DNA from: Magnolia sinica
Lineage: Eukaryota; Streptophyta; Magnoliopsida; Magnoliales; Magnoliaceae
Assembly (NCBI RefSeq): GCF_029962835.1
Contig: NC_080588.1
Location: 66,116,001 to 66,180,000, forward strand
DNA: 64,000 bases
Direction: 5' to 3'
The translations under genes were made by a program, and so were the position numbers. Position 1 is the stretch's first letter; every line of letters begins with the position of its first letter. Of this stretch, positions 44,578 to 56,110 are shown in pieces. The notes below the pieces were generated by a model that had not been told where the DNA came from, searched no databases, and worked only from the letters and a program-made list of their open reading frames with translations.

Positions 44578-45377
44578 TAATGTGGCACACGCATGAAATA
44601 TCCTAAATGGCCCCCACTGCTTATTTTAAGTCTTGTAGCCCTGAATTGAAGCCCTGAATATGCAAACAAGCTTGTTGGGTTTTTCGTGGAACGGAAATGG
44701 GAGGTTTTGATTTCAATCCTTGATTTGCTTTGGGACTCGTTTTTTGTCTATATCCGTGCAAGTTGGATCCGATAAAAAATTCAAGTGGACACACCGGAAA
44801 TAGGGGCTCGCCCCATAGAACTCTGGCTGGTGTCACCGTGTTGTTCATATGCCATCCAATCCGTTCATCAGTCGAGGCCCACTAGGGTGAAGACACATGT
44901 TGGTGACTTTTATTTTTGGGGATTTTACAGTAAACTACCTACTTAAATAGAATTTACATTACGTTCCTTTTGTTGGCTGTGTGAGCGGAGGGGTGGCGGC
45001 TGGGACGGGCCCCACCGTCATGTTTATGTGAAATCGACCCCAACTACCAGGTGGGTCACCTCCTTTTAGACCGAAGCCCCAAAGCTTAGTTCCATCCACG
45101 GTTCAGGTGGACCACATAATTTGGAAACAATGTATAGAGCAACGATCATACTTCAAACTATTTCCCTTGGTTTGACCTACTTGAATCACAAATGAACCTA
45201 TTATTTGGTCTCCATGACTAACTTTTAATATGGTATCTAATGGTTGGAGTGTATTTCATATAATTATCATGGTGGCTATGTAAAAATTAAGTATAAATGG
45301 TCTCCTAACTATTTGATCTAATTTCATATATTGGTGAGTGGATTTTATATACATAACAAATATTCTTATTTTATACA
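44578..45377. other. Intergenic DNA with MITE-like fragments
   Basis: Words of the foldback family (GCCATCCAATCCGTTCATC, GGGCCCCACCGTCATG, CAGGTGGACCACATAAT) are scattered here. I see no gene and no complete element. Confidence 0.4.
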
Positions 45378-45865
45378 GGGAAATGGTACTATGAGGTTGA
45401 CCTCATGCCAACTTCTCATGAGGTCAAGCTGTATGGGCCCATCGTGATGTGTGTCAAACATCTACCCCATCAATTAGATGCATCATTCCATGTTGGGACA
45501 TGGGCTTAAAAATCAAGTCAATCCATGACTTGTGTGGGTCACACTACATACAAAAGTTGAGAGGGATTACCCTCCCATTAAAACATTCATAATCATTTAT
45601 TGGGCCCACTGGGATGTGGTACACAAATCCAGCCCATCCATTGTGTGTGTCCCAATTGGATGAGGGGTTAGACCAAGTTTCATCGGCATCCAAAACTCAG
45701 GTGGGCCCTGCCAAGTGCTTTTATATGTTTTAGTCATGTCTTCACATAGTTTTAGATGGTATGGCCCACCTGAGTCTTTTATACGGTTGATTTTTGGGAT
45801 ATCCCATAACCTAAAGGGGACCCATCAAATACACGGTGTTGATGTTCAACATACATCACGGTGGG
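45378..45865. mobile_element. Foldback MITE related to 8574-9122, right end missing
   Basis: It starts GGGAAATGGTACTATGAGG, as at 8574, then CATGAGGTCAAGCTGTATGGG. The interior follows the copy in OPT intron 2 in reverse order (GTGTGTCCCAATTGGATGAGG, CATACATCACGGTGGGG). The terminal inverted repeat on the right is not found. Confidence 0.55.
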
Positions 45866-46511
45866 GCCGACTCCTAAGTTTTGGTGTGACATCCAATAAT
45901 TGGAGTGAATTTCATATAGTTGTCAAAGCGGGCCATGTAAAAGTTAGTGTCGACCCTATTTCCTCAATAATAGATTTACATACATGTCAGAGTGGGCCCT
46001 CAACCAATGGAGGTTGTTGAGAAAAAAAAAAAAAAAAAAAAAACAAGAAGAAGAAGAAAAAAAGAAAAAAAGAAAAAACAAAGATTAAAAAAAGGATTTG
46101 ATGGTACACCACCCTTATAATTTATGGGGCCACCATGATGTGCATGTGAGACCAACTCTGATAATCAGGTGTGTAATCTCACTTTAGTTCCTAGGCTAAA
46201 AATATTGAAGCTGAAGTGTGATTCTGTTTGGTGATGCGAAGGAAAGAATCAGGAAGAAGAGGCTTATTTTTACAGGCCCACCATGATGATTAAATGAAAT
46301 CCACTTCAAGTATTAGATGTACTACTAAAATTTAGGATTGGAGTAAAAAAAAATAAAAATCAGGCCCATCTATGATTCATTTAAGCCACACCAAGGGTAC
46401 AATTTTGGTGGATGATTATTGTCTTGTACAATGTTTCCAATCATGTGGTCTACCTAAATCATAAATAGCAGGGAAAATCCCCTTTTCTTCCTATGTAGTG
46501 GCCCGTCTGAA

Positions 46512-46700
46512 TTTTTTTTTATTGAGCTGATTTTTGTAAAATAACATCATTGGAAATCTTACCGTTCACGTGTTGCACGTCACTGAGAAAGCCAATCCAC
46601 CTTTTTTTTTTTTTTATTGAGCTGATTTTTGTAAAATAACATCGTTGTAGATCCTACAATTCACGTGCTGCGGGTCACTAACAAAGCCAATCTACCCTTC
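46512..46700 (+). repeat. Two tandem 95-bp copies
   Basis: ATTGAGCTGATTTTTGTAAA begins at 46521 and again at 46616, followed by ATAACATC, TTCACGTG and AAAGCCAATC in both. Each copy starts with a T-run. Confidence 0.85.
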
Positions 46701-46915
46701 TTTTTCTTTGTCAGTGCACAACCCATCACCAGTGCAGACTGCCCTGTTAGCAACACCATCCAGCCTTCTTTTTCTTTGTTAGTATACAACCCATCACCAG
46801 TATAGACTGCCCGTTGGCAACCCCCCACTTGAGAATCGATAGCAAGACCTCAGTGTTGAAACGAGTTTATCTTTACCCAGTTTATTACTTGAGCCATGGA
46901 TGGTGTGTATCCCCC
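46698..46915 (-). mobile_element. SINE family B copy, degraded, with a duplicated tail
   Basis: On the minus strand it reads a box A-like stretch (GGCTCAAGTAATAAACTGGG), a GTCTTGCTATCGATTCTC box B-like stretch, and the family body. The tail part (AGTRCAACCCATCACCAGTR type) appears twice, at 46705 and 46778. Confidence 0.5.
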
Positions 46916-46936
46916 AATGGTTACCACATGAATTTG

Positions 46937-47493
46937 GGACACGGATTAGCTACTGAGAGGTTGAGTAGGGAGACTTGCTACTGAAGTGACGCGCCAAGTT
47001 CTGTGGGCCCCACCATGATGTATGTGTTGTATCCACACCGTCCATATATTTGGAGAGATCATTTTAGGCCATGTTCCTAAAAATCAGGCAGATCCAAGGA
47101 TGGAGTGGACCCCATCACAGAAAATAGTGGGGAGAGTGACGACCACCGTTGAAACCTTCCAAAGGTCTGCCATGATGTTTATTTGAGATCCCACCTGTCC
47201 GTATATTAACGACGACATGAAAGAATGGAAAATACAAATACTAGCTTGATCGAAAACTTTTGTGGCCCTTAGAACTTTTTAATGGTCGGCGTCACTCTCC
47301 CTACTGTTTTCTGTGGTGGGGTCCACTCGAGCTTTGGATATGACTCATTCTTTGGATCTTACCCTAATATTATCTTTCCAAATGGATGGACGGTGTGGAT
47401 ACAAAACACACATCATGGTGGGGCCCACAAAACTTGGTGATGTCACTTCAGTAGAGAGTCTCTACTCAACCTGTCAGTAGCTAATCCGCGTCC
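46937..47493. mobile_element. Mutator-like foldback MITE with exact 9-bp target duplication
   Basis: Inverted ends GGACACGGATTAGCTACTG (46937) and CAGTAGCTAATCCGCGTCC (ending 47493) are flanked by ATGAATTTG at 46928-46936 and 47494-47502. Subterminal arms hold GTGGGCCCCACCATGATG and its complement. The exact 9-bp duplication makes this the best reference copy in the window. Confidence 0.88.
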
Positions 47494-47695
47494 ATGAATT
47501 TGAAAGTTTTTCGACATGGCCCACCTAATGAAGAGATAGATCTGATTTTTGCGACCTTCCATGGTATTGGTAGGGCTCACTTAATGCACGGCTTATGAGG
47601 CATGCAATATGACAGGCCCTTGATGGGGCTAGATTTGATTGGGTCATTTACTGCTATTAGATAAGAGCTGACACAAAGCATGTATGAAAGTTGTG

Positions 47696-47816
47696 ATTGC
47701 TCCGGCGGTAGGCTCTCCAGAGTTTCAACTCCCGGTCAAAGGGTTCGAGCACCCATAGGTGGTGAAATTCCATTACCGCATAAGTGTGTGCGCGTGTGTA
47801 AAAAAAAAAAGAAAAA
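47696..47816 (+). mobile_element. tRNA-like SINE, family A, plus strand
   Basis: Box A-like TTGCTCCGGCGGTAGG, box B-like GGTTCGAGCACC, body AGGTGGTGAAATTCCATTACC, a GTGTGTGCGCGTGTGT tract and a poly(A) tail to about 47816. The flanks AAAGTTGTG (47687) and AAAGTAGTG (47817) fit a short target duplication with one mismatch. Confidence 0.7.
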
Positions 47817-48070
47817 AAAGTAGTGTCCCTCTCGTGAATCTCGGGGCATGCTCCATCTACCATCGGAGCCACACACTGGACGGTCTGGATTGACATGCAT
47901 ATGTGCCACGTGTACAGCAGATGAGCTTCTACATTTAGTAAACTGTGGCAAGCAATTTCCTCTTTTATACCAAAACCAAAAATAAAAACTGAAATGATCA
48001 GATACAGCTGCCTTATCAAATATATGATACAACCATTTTCTTCCCGCCAACATGAATTGATATCCTAACC

Positions 48071-48540
48071 GTAGAAAAGGTGGGCCACATCATGATGATC
48101 ACTTGTATGAAAATCTGACGGTCCACTCATTGGTTGATGATCCACAGAACACTACCATCAGCTATCCCTTAGTATTAACTTTGTATTCCACTCTACATTA
48201 TTTTTTTTTATTTTTTATTTTCTCTTTTATTTATTTATTTATTTATTTTTTAGAAGCCAGAGAAAACCCTAATCCATTAATAAAACCATATATGTATATG
48301 AGGAGAGAGACGGAAAGAGAGAGAGAAAGAGAGAGAGAGAACGGATTTCAATCTCTAAACAAAACAAACCTTTCCTTTCCTCCACATCAAAGCATGGTTG
48401 CTCCAAAAACAAGTCCAAAAAACGCATATCAGCAGAAAAAGAAAAGGAGAAAAACCGGACCCACCTCCATCAACGGTCAGATTTCCACTACCTTAATTTT
48501 CATATAAGGTGATCATCATGGTGTGGCCCACCTTTTGTAC
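48071..48540. mobile_element. Foldback MITE with a GA-rich interior
   Basis: Inverted ends GTAGAAAAGGTGGGCCACATC and GGTGTGGCCCACCTTTTGTAC extend over about 50 bases (GATGATCAC, ATGAAAATCTGACGGTC). The interior has (TTTA)n and (GAGA)n tracts. The 134-codon ORF inside is low complexity. Confidence 0.65.
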
Positions 48541-48592
48541 AGATAGATATTCAACATGACACATTTTCAGATAATGATTGTATCATAACTTA

Positions 48593-48660
48593 TCATACCC
48601 CTACTCCATCTGATCATTAAAAAAAAAATACCCCTACTCCATCTGATCATTAAAAATAAA
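48593..48660 (+). repeat. Tandem pair of a ~34-bp unit
   Basis: ATACCCCTACTCCATCTGAT followed by CATTAAAAA occurs twice in a row. Confidence 0.85.
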
Positions 48661-48838
48661 AAAATAAAAAATTCTATGAGGAATGATAGTAGTGAACTTT
48701 CATCTTCACAGTATCCAAAAAACCCAAAGAAACAAGTGCTAAAGCATACACATACATGAAGTCAGCGTCATGGCTACAACATACACTAACTCTAGCTATG
48801 TATACTTAGTCCTTGCTAAATCATACACCATAAGTTAT

Positions 48839-48988
48839 TATTATTTTTTGGGTTAGCTTGTTAGTATACACCCATGTCAGTACACACTGCACTGTTAGCC
48901 ACCCCCACTAGGGATCGATACCAAGACCTCAAGTGTTGAAATGAGGTACCTCCACTCAGTCTACCAGCTAAACTATGGATCGGGGTGT
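48839..48988 (-). mobile_element. tRNA-like SINE, family B, with perfect 13-bp target duplication
   Basis: It is flanked by CACCATAAGTTAT at 48826-48838 and 48989-49001. On the minus strand: box A-like TAGTTTAGCTGGTAGACTG, box B-like GGTATCGATCCC, body GGTGGCTAACAGTGCAGTG and the tail AGCTAACCCAAAAAATAATA. Copies lie at 57444-57623 and, degraded, at 46698-46915. Confidence 0.82.
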
Positions 48989-49001
48989 CACCATAAGTTA
49001 T

Positions 49002-49770
49002 AAACACACACAATAACTATTTTTAATGCAAAGATGCATACATTGTAAGAAATTTTCAAAATCAAAATAAATTTCAATGTCAATTGTCCAACACTATGAA
49101 TTCTCAATAACCCATATTACAAACTTAGGTTTTTTTTTTTAAAAAAAAAAAAAAAGAAGAAAAAAAAAAGAAGAAGAAGAAGAAAACAAACAAACGATTC
49201 TATAACACAACTTGAATTAGTCCTTTTCATGTATACCTATCTATAGATGCTTTTGAAGATCATGGACCTAGGATGCTAAGAAATAAATCGTGGTTAGGTA
49301 ATGGATCGCTAATAGAAAATTTTCTCAACCAAACAAGTAATCTTTTGATCAGTACCTGTATTTTGAATCCGCCATAGCAAATCTTTTATAGAGTTAGGAA
49401 TTATTTTCATTCTTGGATTATCCATTACTACTGAAGAAGCCATTTGAGCATTTTTATTTTATTTTTTTCCAAATCTCTAGAGGAGAGTCGGTTTCCATGC
49501 ATGACATGAGAAAGACTTGTGGCCATGCATTTCAATAGATTTTCATTTAGATAAGTAATTTGGGTCTCTCTCTACATTACATTAACATTATCAAAGGCAA
49601 ACCATGTAACATGCATGTATTTTTAATTATTATATATCCCGCACATATCCACCCATATATACATACAACCCTTTTGACAATGATAGTAACAATACACCTC
49701 TCTCCCAACCTCCAAAACCACTCACCAACTCTCTCTAAGTGGTTTTCACCAACCCCTACAAAACCACTTT
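49002..49770. other. AT-rich intergenic DNA left of the small gene
   Basis: It holds an A-rich (GAAGAA)n tract at about 49140-49185 and otherwise unique-looking DNA. The part near 49577-49770 may be the 3' UTR of the minus-strand gene at 49771. Confidence 0.4.
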
Positions 49771-50067
49771 TCATGGGCGTGGAGATGGTACCCGTGGCAC
49801 GGCGAACCTAGAAGAAAATCCACGGCTAGGACTGTTACTCTCTTCATCCCAACCACCCTCATCGAAGTTCTGAGAGTAGCTTAGAGGGTCATACCTGAAA
49901 CTGCCTGGTTTTGGATGCTTGCTCTTGAAAAAAACCATTTGATTGAAATGGTTACTTACATGCCTTTGTCTCTTACGCCATGAAAGCTTGAAGAACTTCA
50001 AACGACCCCAACATGAAAAAAATCCAACTTGGTTTTCTTCATCTCTTTGGGATGTGGATTTCTCCAT
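49771..50067 (-). CDS. Small basic plant protein of unknown function (single exon)
   Basis: 98 codons from MEKSTSQRDEENQVGFFSCW to the TGA at the left end. The chosen ATG sits in ACCATGG, an excellent plant initiation context; an in-frame ATG nine codons upstream (MARIHQYKT, 50094) would give 107 residues. The centre is a basic, hydrophobic-patterned segment (RLKFFKLSWRKRQRH). It is followed by a conserved-looking FRYDPLSYSQNFDEGGWDEE and a C-terminal FSSRFAVPRVPSPRP. From memory, YDPLSYxxNFDEG followed by FSxRFA occurs in a family of short, uncharacterised plant proteins, which argues that the gene is real. There is no signal peptide or transmembrane segment. It is isolated between MITEs, with no partner gene. 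Confidence 0.72.
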   Translation of the reverse strand: MEKSTSQRDEENQVGFFSCWGRLKFFKLSWRKRQRHVSNHFNQMVFFKSKHPKPGSFRYDPLSYSQNFDEGGWDEESNSPSRGFSSRFAVPRVPSPRP

Positions 50068-50169
50068 GGTTTTGTATTGATGTATTCGAGCCAAAAGCTT
50101 GTGGGGAATGTTTTTCTACGTGGGGCTGTTTTTCTTTTCTTTTGTGGTGGATGGATGAGAGCCTTTGGT

Positions 50170-50560
50170 TGTTTTAGATGTACAGGACCTTAATGATAGT
50201 TTACCACCATTTTAAAATTTTCTAAATTGTTGGTATCTGATCCGGACCATCCAAATTATGGGGCAGATAGTGGGTTGAGGGAATGTTCAAAATCATGTTG
50301 ATGGATTAATCCTGTACATCAGATTGGTAGACATCAAAATGATGGTTGGAAGTAAGATAGTGAGTGATCTATATTCAATGGGAAAAATCATACAGTTATC
50401 ATTATCTGCTCAGTTTGGTTTTTAAGTTATCATCCGTCCATAACTTGGGTCATGAATTTTGGATGGTCTGGATTGCTAAACAGCTATGCCATTCGTACGG
50501 TGCAAGTGTCACCACCATTTTTAAAATGGTGATGAACTATCATGGTAAGAGTGGGTCCCA
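50170..50560. mobile_element. Foldback MITE near the small gene
   Basis: Inverted halves: TAATGATAGTTTACCACCATTTTAAAA on the left against TTTTAAAATGGTGATGAACTATCAT on the right, with GGACCATCCAAATTATG against CATGAATTTTGGATGGTC inside. Ends are approximate. It lies just upstream of the minus-strand gene at 49771-50067. Confidence 0.6.
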
Positions 50561-50699
50561 ACTTTGAGTGATTGAGAAGGAAGTATCGATTGTACTCAAA
50601 ATCATCACTCGTCGGGTAGTCTGGTGGGGCCCACGTTCCATTATCCGAACCACCCATTCTATAAACCGGTGGTGTGGATGCCCCGCACATTAGCTATTG

Positions 50700-53260
50700 C
50701 CGGCCCCACATACCTTTAAATGAACGGTTGACACTGAAGAGGCAACAGTCGATATTCTACATGAAAGCCGATAAAGCCCTTTAACTAGATGGCAGGAGCG
50801 ATGAATAGATAAAATCATAGAACCTGTGCACCTAGGACCATCCACTAAAAGACTCACCTAATGAACGGTTTTGATCGCCAAAGATGGGCCTAAGTACCGT
50901 AGTGAGATTCATCAGCTGTACATTTTCGGGTGGGTCAGCAGAGTTCTACACCATCTTCGATAGAGAGAGAACCTGTCATTTTGGTTTTGGGTTTTGGGTT
51001 TTGGATTTTGTTATTCTTTTTCTGGACAGTTTGGAATATTACAAATGCTGTGGAATCTTGAACGAATGATGGTGGTTGGACAGTGCCCCGAAATGATAAT
51101 AAGTAAATGAAAGTTGCAGGGCTACTTAGTCATATATGTGTGAACCCCTTCTCGCGCGTGAAGATGCACGGCCTAATGATGCCCATGCTTTCTTGGCTCT
51201 CTTAACTTAGGTTAGTTATAGCTTTAATTTGACTTAAATGTGGGATTAATTTAGATGTAAAAATACATTTAACTTGGAATCTTCGTTAACTAAAATAAGC
51301 TTGGAATGTACAGTTGGCTATAAACTAAAATCGCTTAATGGTGGGAGAATTATAAGATTCCCAAACTCAAGTTACTCGTGCGGTTGGTTTGCAGCTGTTA
51401 ATTAAAGGCAAGTGCCTTAATTATGAAAAAAGAAAGAGTTATGCACCATTTTCCACCCATGCGACACACGGCCTCTACTTTACGAGATTGAACAATTTTT
51501 TTTGGAGATTTAGAAAAAACTTCCAAATATAACAAAGTTAAGCCATACTACATATGCCGTAGTGCCACAGTAGGTAAAAATGAACAAAGCAATACCAAAG
51601 TTGAGAAATCAGACAAAGTTAAACCATACTTCATAGACTTTTTAGAGCTTGGGTATGCGAAATATTAAAGAAATGAAAGTAGAATAAAAGCGTGAGTAGG
51701 TGTAGATGTTGCAAATGTGTAGGGAATGTGTGGAGTGTAATATGGCTTAATTCGAGGTGTGACAGGGAAACACAGACACCTTCTTCAGTAAAAAGTGATG
51801 GATGGATGTCCTAAATTTTGACCATTCTCGTTAATTTTTATGACGGCTTTGGCTTCACATTGACAGATAGGAGAACGTGGAGAGAGGAATAGTTTATATA
51901 GGATAGAGGGTTAGGCACGTGCTATTTCTGAAGTAATGAACGTTAGTTGCCATTTGAGTAGATTCAGACAGAGCCTACTCTATTTGGTTAAACCCTCTAG
52001 CGACGCTCTTCTTCTCTCCTTCGAATTGCTCTCTCTATTCGGTACTCCCCCTCCATCTTTGGCTCTCTTTGGCCTTCCATCCCTGTCTCGTTTCTCCATC
52101 CTGGCTCTCTATTAACTCTCCCTTCTGTTAACTACACATTGTCTTAAATAGGCAAAGGGGCAATGACACGTAAGTGTTATAGCTCAGATCAGAATACGTC
52201 GAGCTGAGACCATCCCCGAAAACAACATGATCAGGTGCAGGATCCATACGCTCGAGGAAGGCTCTGATTGGTGGCCAGGACGACTATGTGCAGATACAGT
52301 GTTGTAAGGACGGTATCCATGCAGATATGGTCCCGGGAAATCCGTTTCTAGGATTACAGATTTCACACCACCATTTTTTGAATTTGTAGCCTTTTTTATT
52401 TAATGGTGCTTCGTGAGTGGTATTGTGCTCGTATGCTTTCGTCACCCTATTACTTGTGCACCCTGGTCATGGTTTATCCATGCCAATGACTATCTTCATG
52501 GCACAATTTTAGCCATACATGTGTCCAATTGAAGTTAACAGGTTGGATCTAATCCTGTTCAAAGTGGGGTGTCAATAGATGTCATTCTTTAGAAGAGGTT
52601 GGATTACAACCGAATGCCAAAGCGAGTAAACACCCTATATTGGATATAGACACGCACGCTTGTTCTATTCCTTGCCAGAGTGTCGTTGACGAGAGGCTTA
52701 ACTGGTTAAAGATTAACATGGACGTCTTATGAGGGTTAGATTTTTTTTTTTTGCAAATTATCCTTGTGCATTATGCGGCTTTATGGGGCATCAAATTACA
52801 ACCCTTTCACATCGTGATTTGTATGTGTGCATCGAATGAGTATGCAAGTCTAGATTGAGAGTGGTTAGAGCCATGCGCTTTCTGCAGCCTTATGAGGATA
52901 ACACACTTTGATATAAAAATGTAGTTTTTAATGTTGCATGATTCCCTAGGATCACTTGTAAGATAGGTCACTTGTAATGGGCAGTTGCCTACATATTTTA
53001 CTACTTTACGAATCTCCCACATTACAATGTGTTAGGTTTACAAGTGTCCCGGACTAGAGTTATCCAGGTTATTCTTTCATCATTCGAGTTCTCATCACCT
53101 TAGTTGTAATAGACTTGGTTTTGCTAATTCAGAAGTAATCATTTGGTATTCTAAGACGATTGGGCTGACAATGAGAGTTTAGGTTGGCCGCCCCATGTTC
53201 TACATATGATATCAGAGAAAACCAACAAGTCAAATAAAAACAAAATCAATTATTGGTGTT
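50700..53260. other. Intergenic DNA without recognised genes
   Basis: A short GGTTTTG repeat lies at 50981-51008. ATATGATATCAGAGAAAACC at about 53206 faintly resembles a primer-binding site, but no LTR pair is visible. ORFs here are short and show no domain. Confidence 0.4.
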
Positions 53261-53269
53261 GCATCAACA

Positions 53270-54700
53270 CTCACCAAGAGGTATGAAGACCGCATGGTGC
53301 CTCGGATGCCGAGTGTGTTATATTTTTAAAGATTTTTTAATTTTTTAATTTTTTAAATTTTTTTAAATTTTTTTCAATTTTTTAATTTTTTTGTGAAAGA
53401 TCCCAACCTATAAAACATGGTTCCATGGAGTTTTTATTTCAAAATATTTTTGAAATAATTTTCTAGGTAATTTATTTTGAAGATATTTGCTTGATCTCAC
53501 GAGTGGGCATTATCCATCGGTTTTTATTTTAGCCTCTTTGTTTTGAATTTTTAAATAAGCCCGACTTGCTCTCGTTTCTGCTGAGAATTGCAATGGTTAC
53601 AATCAAAGTTGGCTTTTATTGCCAAGAGATTTTTTTTGGAATTTTTTTTAAAAAAAAATAACTCTTACCTATCATCTCACAATCCATTAGATGTGATCAA
53701 GGTTAGCTTTTATTGATACATGCTCGCTGCTCGATGTCCAACTTCAGGCATGTTTTTAGTCAATGTAGAGGTATTCTCTTTACTATCCAGGGTGCTTTTG
53801 TACCTACAAAGAGAAAGACATCACTTCAGTTAGAGGATTAAAGAGCTGGTGTAGAGGGAGCGAGACTCACCTAGGCAATTTGCTAAGGTTGTTGTCTGGT
53901 TGGGCATTTCAGAGAGACGCCCATGGCTTGAGTGATGTAACCTGTAGCGATGGAATTTTTTGTGGGTGTTCATTTATATACATGCATGTGCACCCATTTT
54001 TTAGGCAAATGTAACTTCCTACAGAAGAGACAAAATAAAAAGCTTTATATGCTAGTCTTGTTTGAATGATATGTTGTTCGGATTTTGGTGCTTTAGATTT
54101 CAGGGATCAGACACTTGACTATTCCAATGTTTGTCCTCTGTGAGATTTAAGCTTATTCCTGAGGGTTTTGGATAACCCTTAGAAATGTGGATTAGAAGTA
54201 TCTTCGTAAATTTGAATTGAGTTGAAAGTTGTTGAATGTCAGGGTTTTTTCACACTTTGCCTTCGAGATACAAACCCAGGTTGGAGTTGAGGAACGCCTT
54301 GTTTCTGCATCTCTTCTTTTTCATTTTCAATTTTTTTTTTCTATTTTTTTTCTTTTTACCATTTTTACCTATAGTACCTTTGCAGGTTTTCAATATGTTA
54401 GGTTTTTCCTGTCATTTTTTCATATGAAGTCCTTTCAAGTTTTCACCACGTCACAGGTATTTGTTCTTGTCTGCCCCTTGGCAATTTTGTTTTTTTGTCA
54501 ATGACACCTTTTCGAGTTTTCACTGGGTCTGTTGTGCATCCACTGTTTTTACTCGAGGTGTCCTAGTGGGTTTTCACCTTGTCCATTTCGCTTTAGACAT
54601 ACCTTTCCCTTCTCTCTCTCTCTTTTCTTTTTTTTTTTCTTTTTTTTTTTTTTTTCTGTGGTCAGGAATTCCATCATCATCAACCAAGTGACGCTTTCCA
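53270..54700 (-). repeat. 3' untranslated remnant of a second Tat element
   Basis: On the minus strand, 54600-54350 reads GTGAAAACTCGAAAAGG, GTGAAAACTTGAAAGGAC, GAAAACCTGCAAAGG and TAGGTAAAAATGG, the same units as 41149-41385 of Y. A GGCAGACAAGAACAAA stretch also matches Y. Pyrimidine-rich runs (54600-54655) follow. The T/A-rich stretch at 53330-53400 is low complexity. Confidence 0.6.
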
Positions 54701-55019
54701 GATTGTGAGAGGCTTTGAAGTGCTTTGCTCAAGGTAAGGATCTTTACTAGGGTGGAGGAGGTTGGTGGGGTTTTGACCCCATGGACTCTTTTTCTGTGTT
54801 TTTTCTTTTTTATTCTTTTTTCTTTATATGCCCTAATTGTTTCTTGGAATTTTTGGGCTACTTATTTTTTATTTCTCTCTTTCTTTGTTTTTTGTACCCA
54901 TTTTTTCATTTTTCCTAGGGGGCATGTTGGTGAGGAGGGACACAGTTCTATCTCATGTAGTATTTCGCATCCACCCTGCTATCCATAGTGAATTTTGATG
55001 TAGTTAGCGTTGGTTGGAT

Positions 55020-56110
55020 CAGGAAGATCTTCATCCTCCATGTTGGTGGGGTAGAGTGTTCCTCCAGGAAGTACTTCTCGAATGGTGAGCAAGCCTTCCC
55101 AAGTGGGCCTTCGTTACAATATCTCCTACTTTGAACGTTCTTATGTGGACTCGCTTGTTGTATGCTCGTACGATCCTCTTATGATAAGTGTGAGAATAGC
55201 ATAGACCTCGCACACGCTTTTCGTCTATTAGATGTAGCTAATCTTAATGAGCCCGTAGCAATTCTCCCTCTTCAACTTCGCTTTCCAACAATATGCATAG
55301 TGAGGGCATCTCCACCCCAACTGGTAGAATAACCTTCATTCCATGTGTAAGTTTGTATAGAGTGGCGCCCATTGTGGTGTGTACAGACGTTCGATAAGCA
55401 CAAAATGCATATAGAAGCTTCTCTAACCAATCATGGTATGTTTTTACCATCTTTTTGAGGATGCAAATAAGCATCTTGTTGGTAGCTTCAACCCCTCCAT
55501 TCATCTTCGGTCGATAAGGGTTTGATCGGTGCCACTTGATTTTGAATTGTTTGAGAAATTTGTCCACCTTTTGATTTACAAACGGTGTCCCATTATCTGT
55601 TACAATGACTCGTGGAACTCCATAGCAGTTGATAATGTTGTTTTTCAGAAACTGTACTGTATGTGATGCTGCTATGGTGGCATAGAATATTGCTGCCACT
55701 GATTTGGTGAAATAATCAACTACCACTAGGATGTACTCGTGGCCATTGGATACTTTGGGGGTGATTTTACTAATGATGTTGATACCCTACATTGATAAAG
55801 GCTAGGGTGTCATCCAGTTATATAATTCAAAAGGGGGCATGAATCCAATTCACGTGACCCTGACATTTGAAGCATTTCATGATCAGCTATTAGCAGCAGT
55901 TTGTTTCCATTATTATCTAATAGTATCCTAGCCGTAGAATCTTTTGGCTATTATGTTTCCATTCATGTGCGAACCACGGGACTTTTGTCATGATTTTTAT
56001 AACTATGGTCTCGTCCACGCATTGTAGCAGGATCGTTTGTACCTGATGTCACCGTTGATTGTGAACCGCATGGCTAGTCACTAAATTGTGCAGCAGTCTG
56101 TTGGCGTGAC
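55020..56110 (-). pseudogene. Second Tat-lineage integrase copy, broken
   Basis: On the minus strand the core frame 55244-55726 has VVDYFTKSVAA, VIVTDNGTPFVNQ (the catalytic Asp is kept, unlike Y) and MNGGVEATNK. These are followed by the C-terminal frame 55031-55213 (YNKRVHIRTFKVGDIVTKAH). Upstream, 55730-56110 aligns by eye with the Y zinc-binding part (HEWKH...AKRFYG, EMLQMSG for the FKCQ region) in broken frames with stops. No LTR or RT is visible, so it is a fragment of an element related to Y but inserted independently and in the opposite orientation. Confidence 0.8.

Noticed and set aside
48103-48507. 134-codon ORF with an R/E-rich middle
   Set aside because: It lies inside a foldback MITE and spans (TTTA)n and (GAGA)n tracts; low complexity.
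48950-48985. Possible tRNA gene (tRNA-like A and B boxes)
   Set aside because: No complete cloverleaf or anticodon arm can be drawn; the A-rich tail and 13-bp target duplication make it a SINE.
53195-53225. Possible primer-binding site (TGATATCAGAG) marking an LTR end
   Set aside because: No matching second LTR, no polypurine tract and no coding domain nearby; the match is short.
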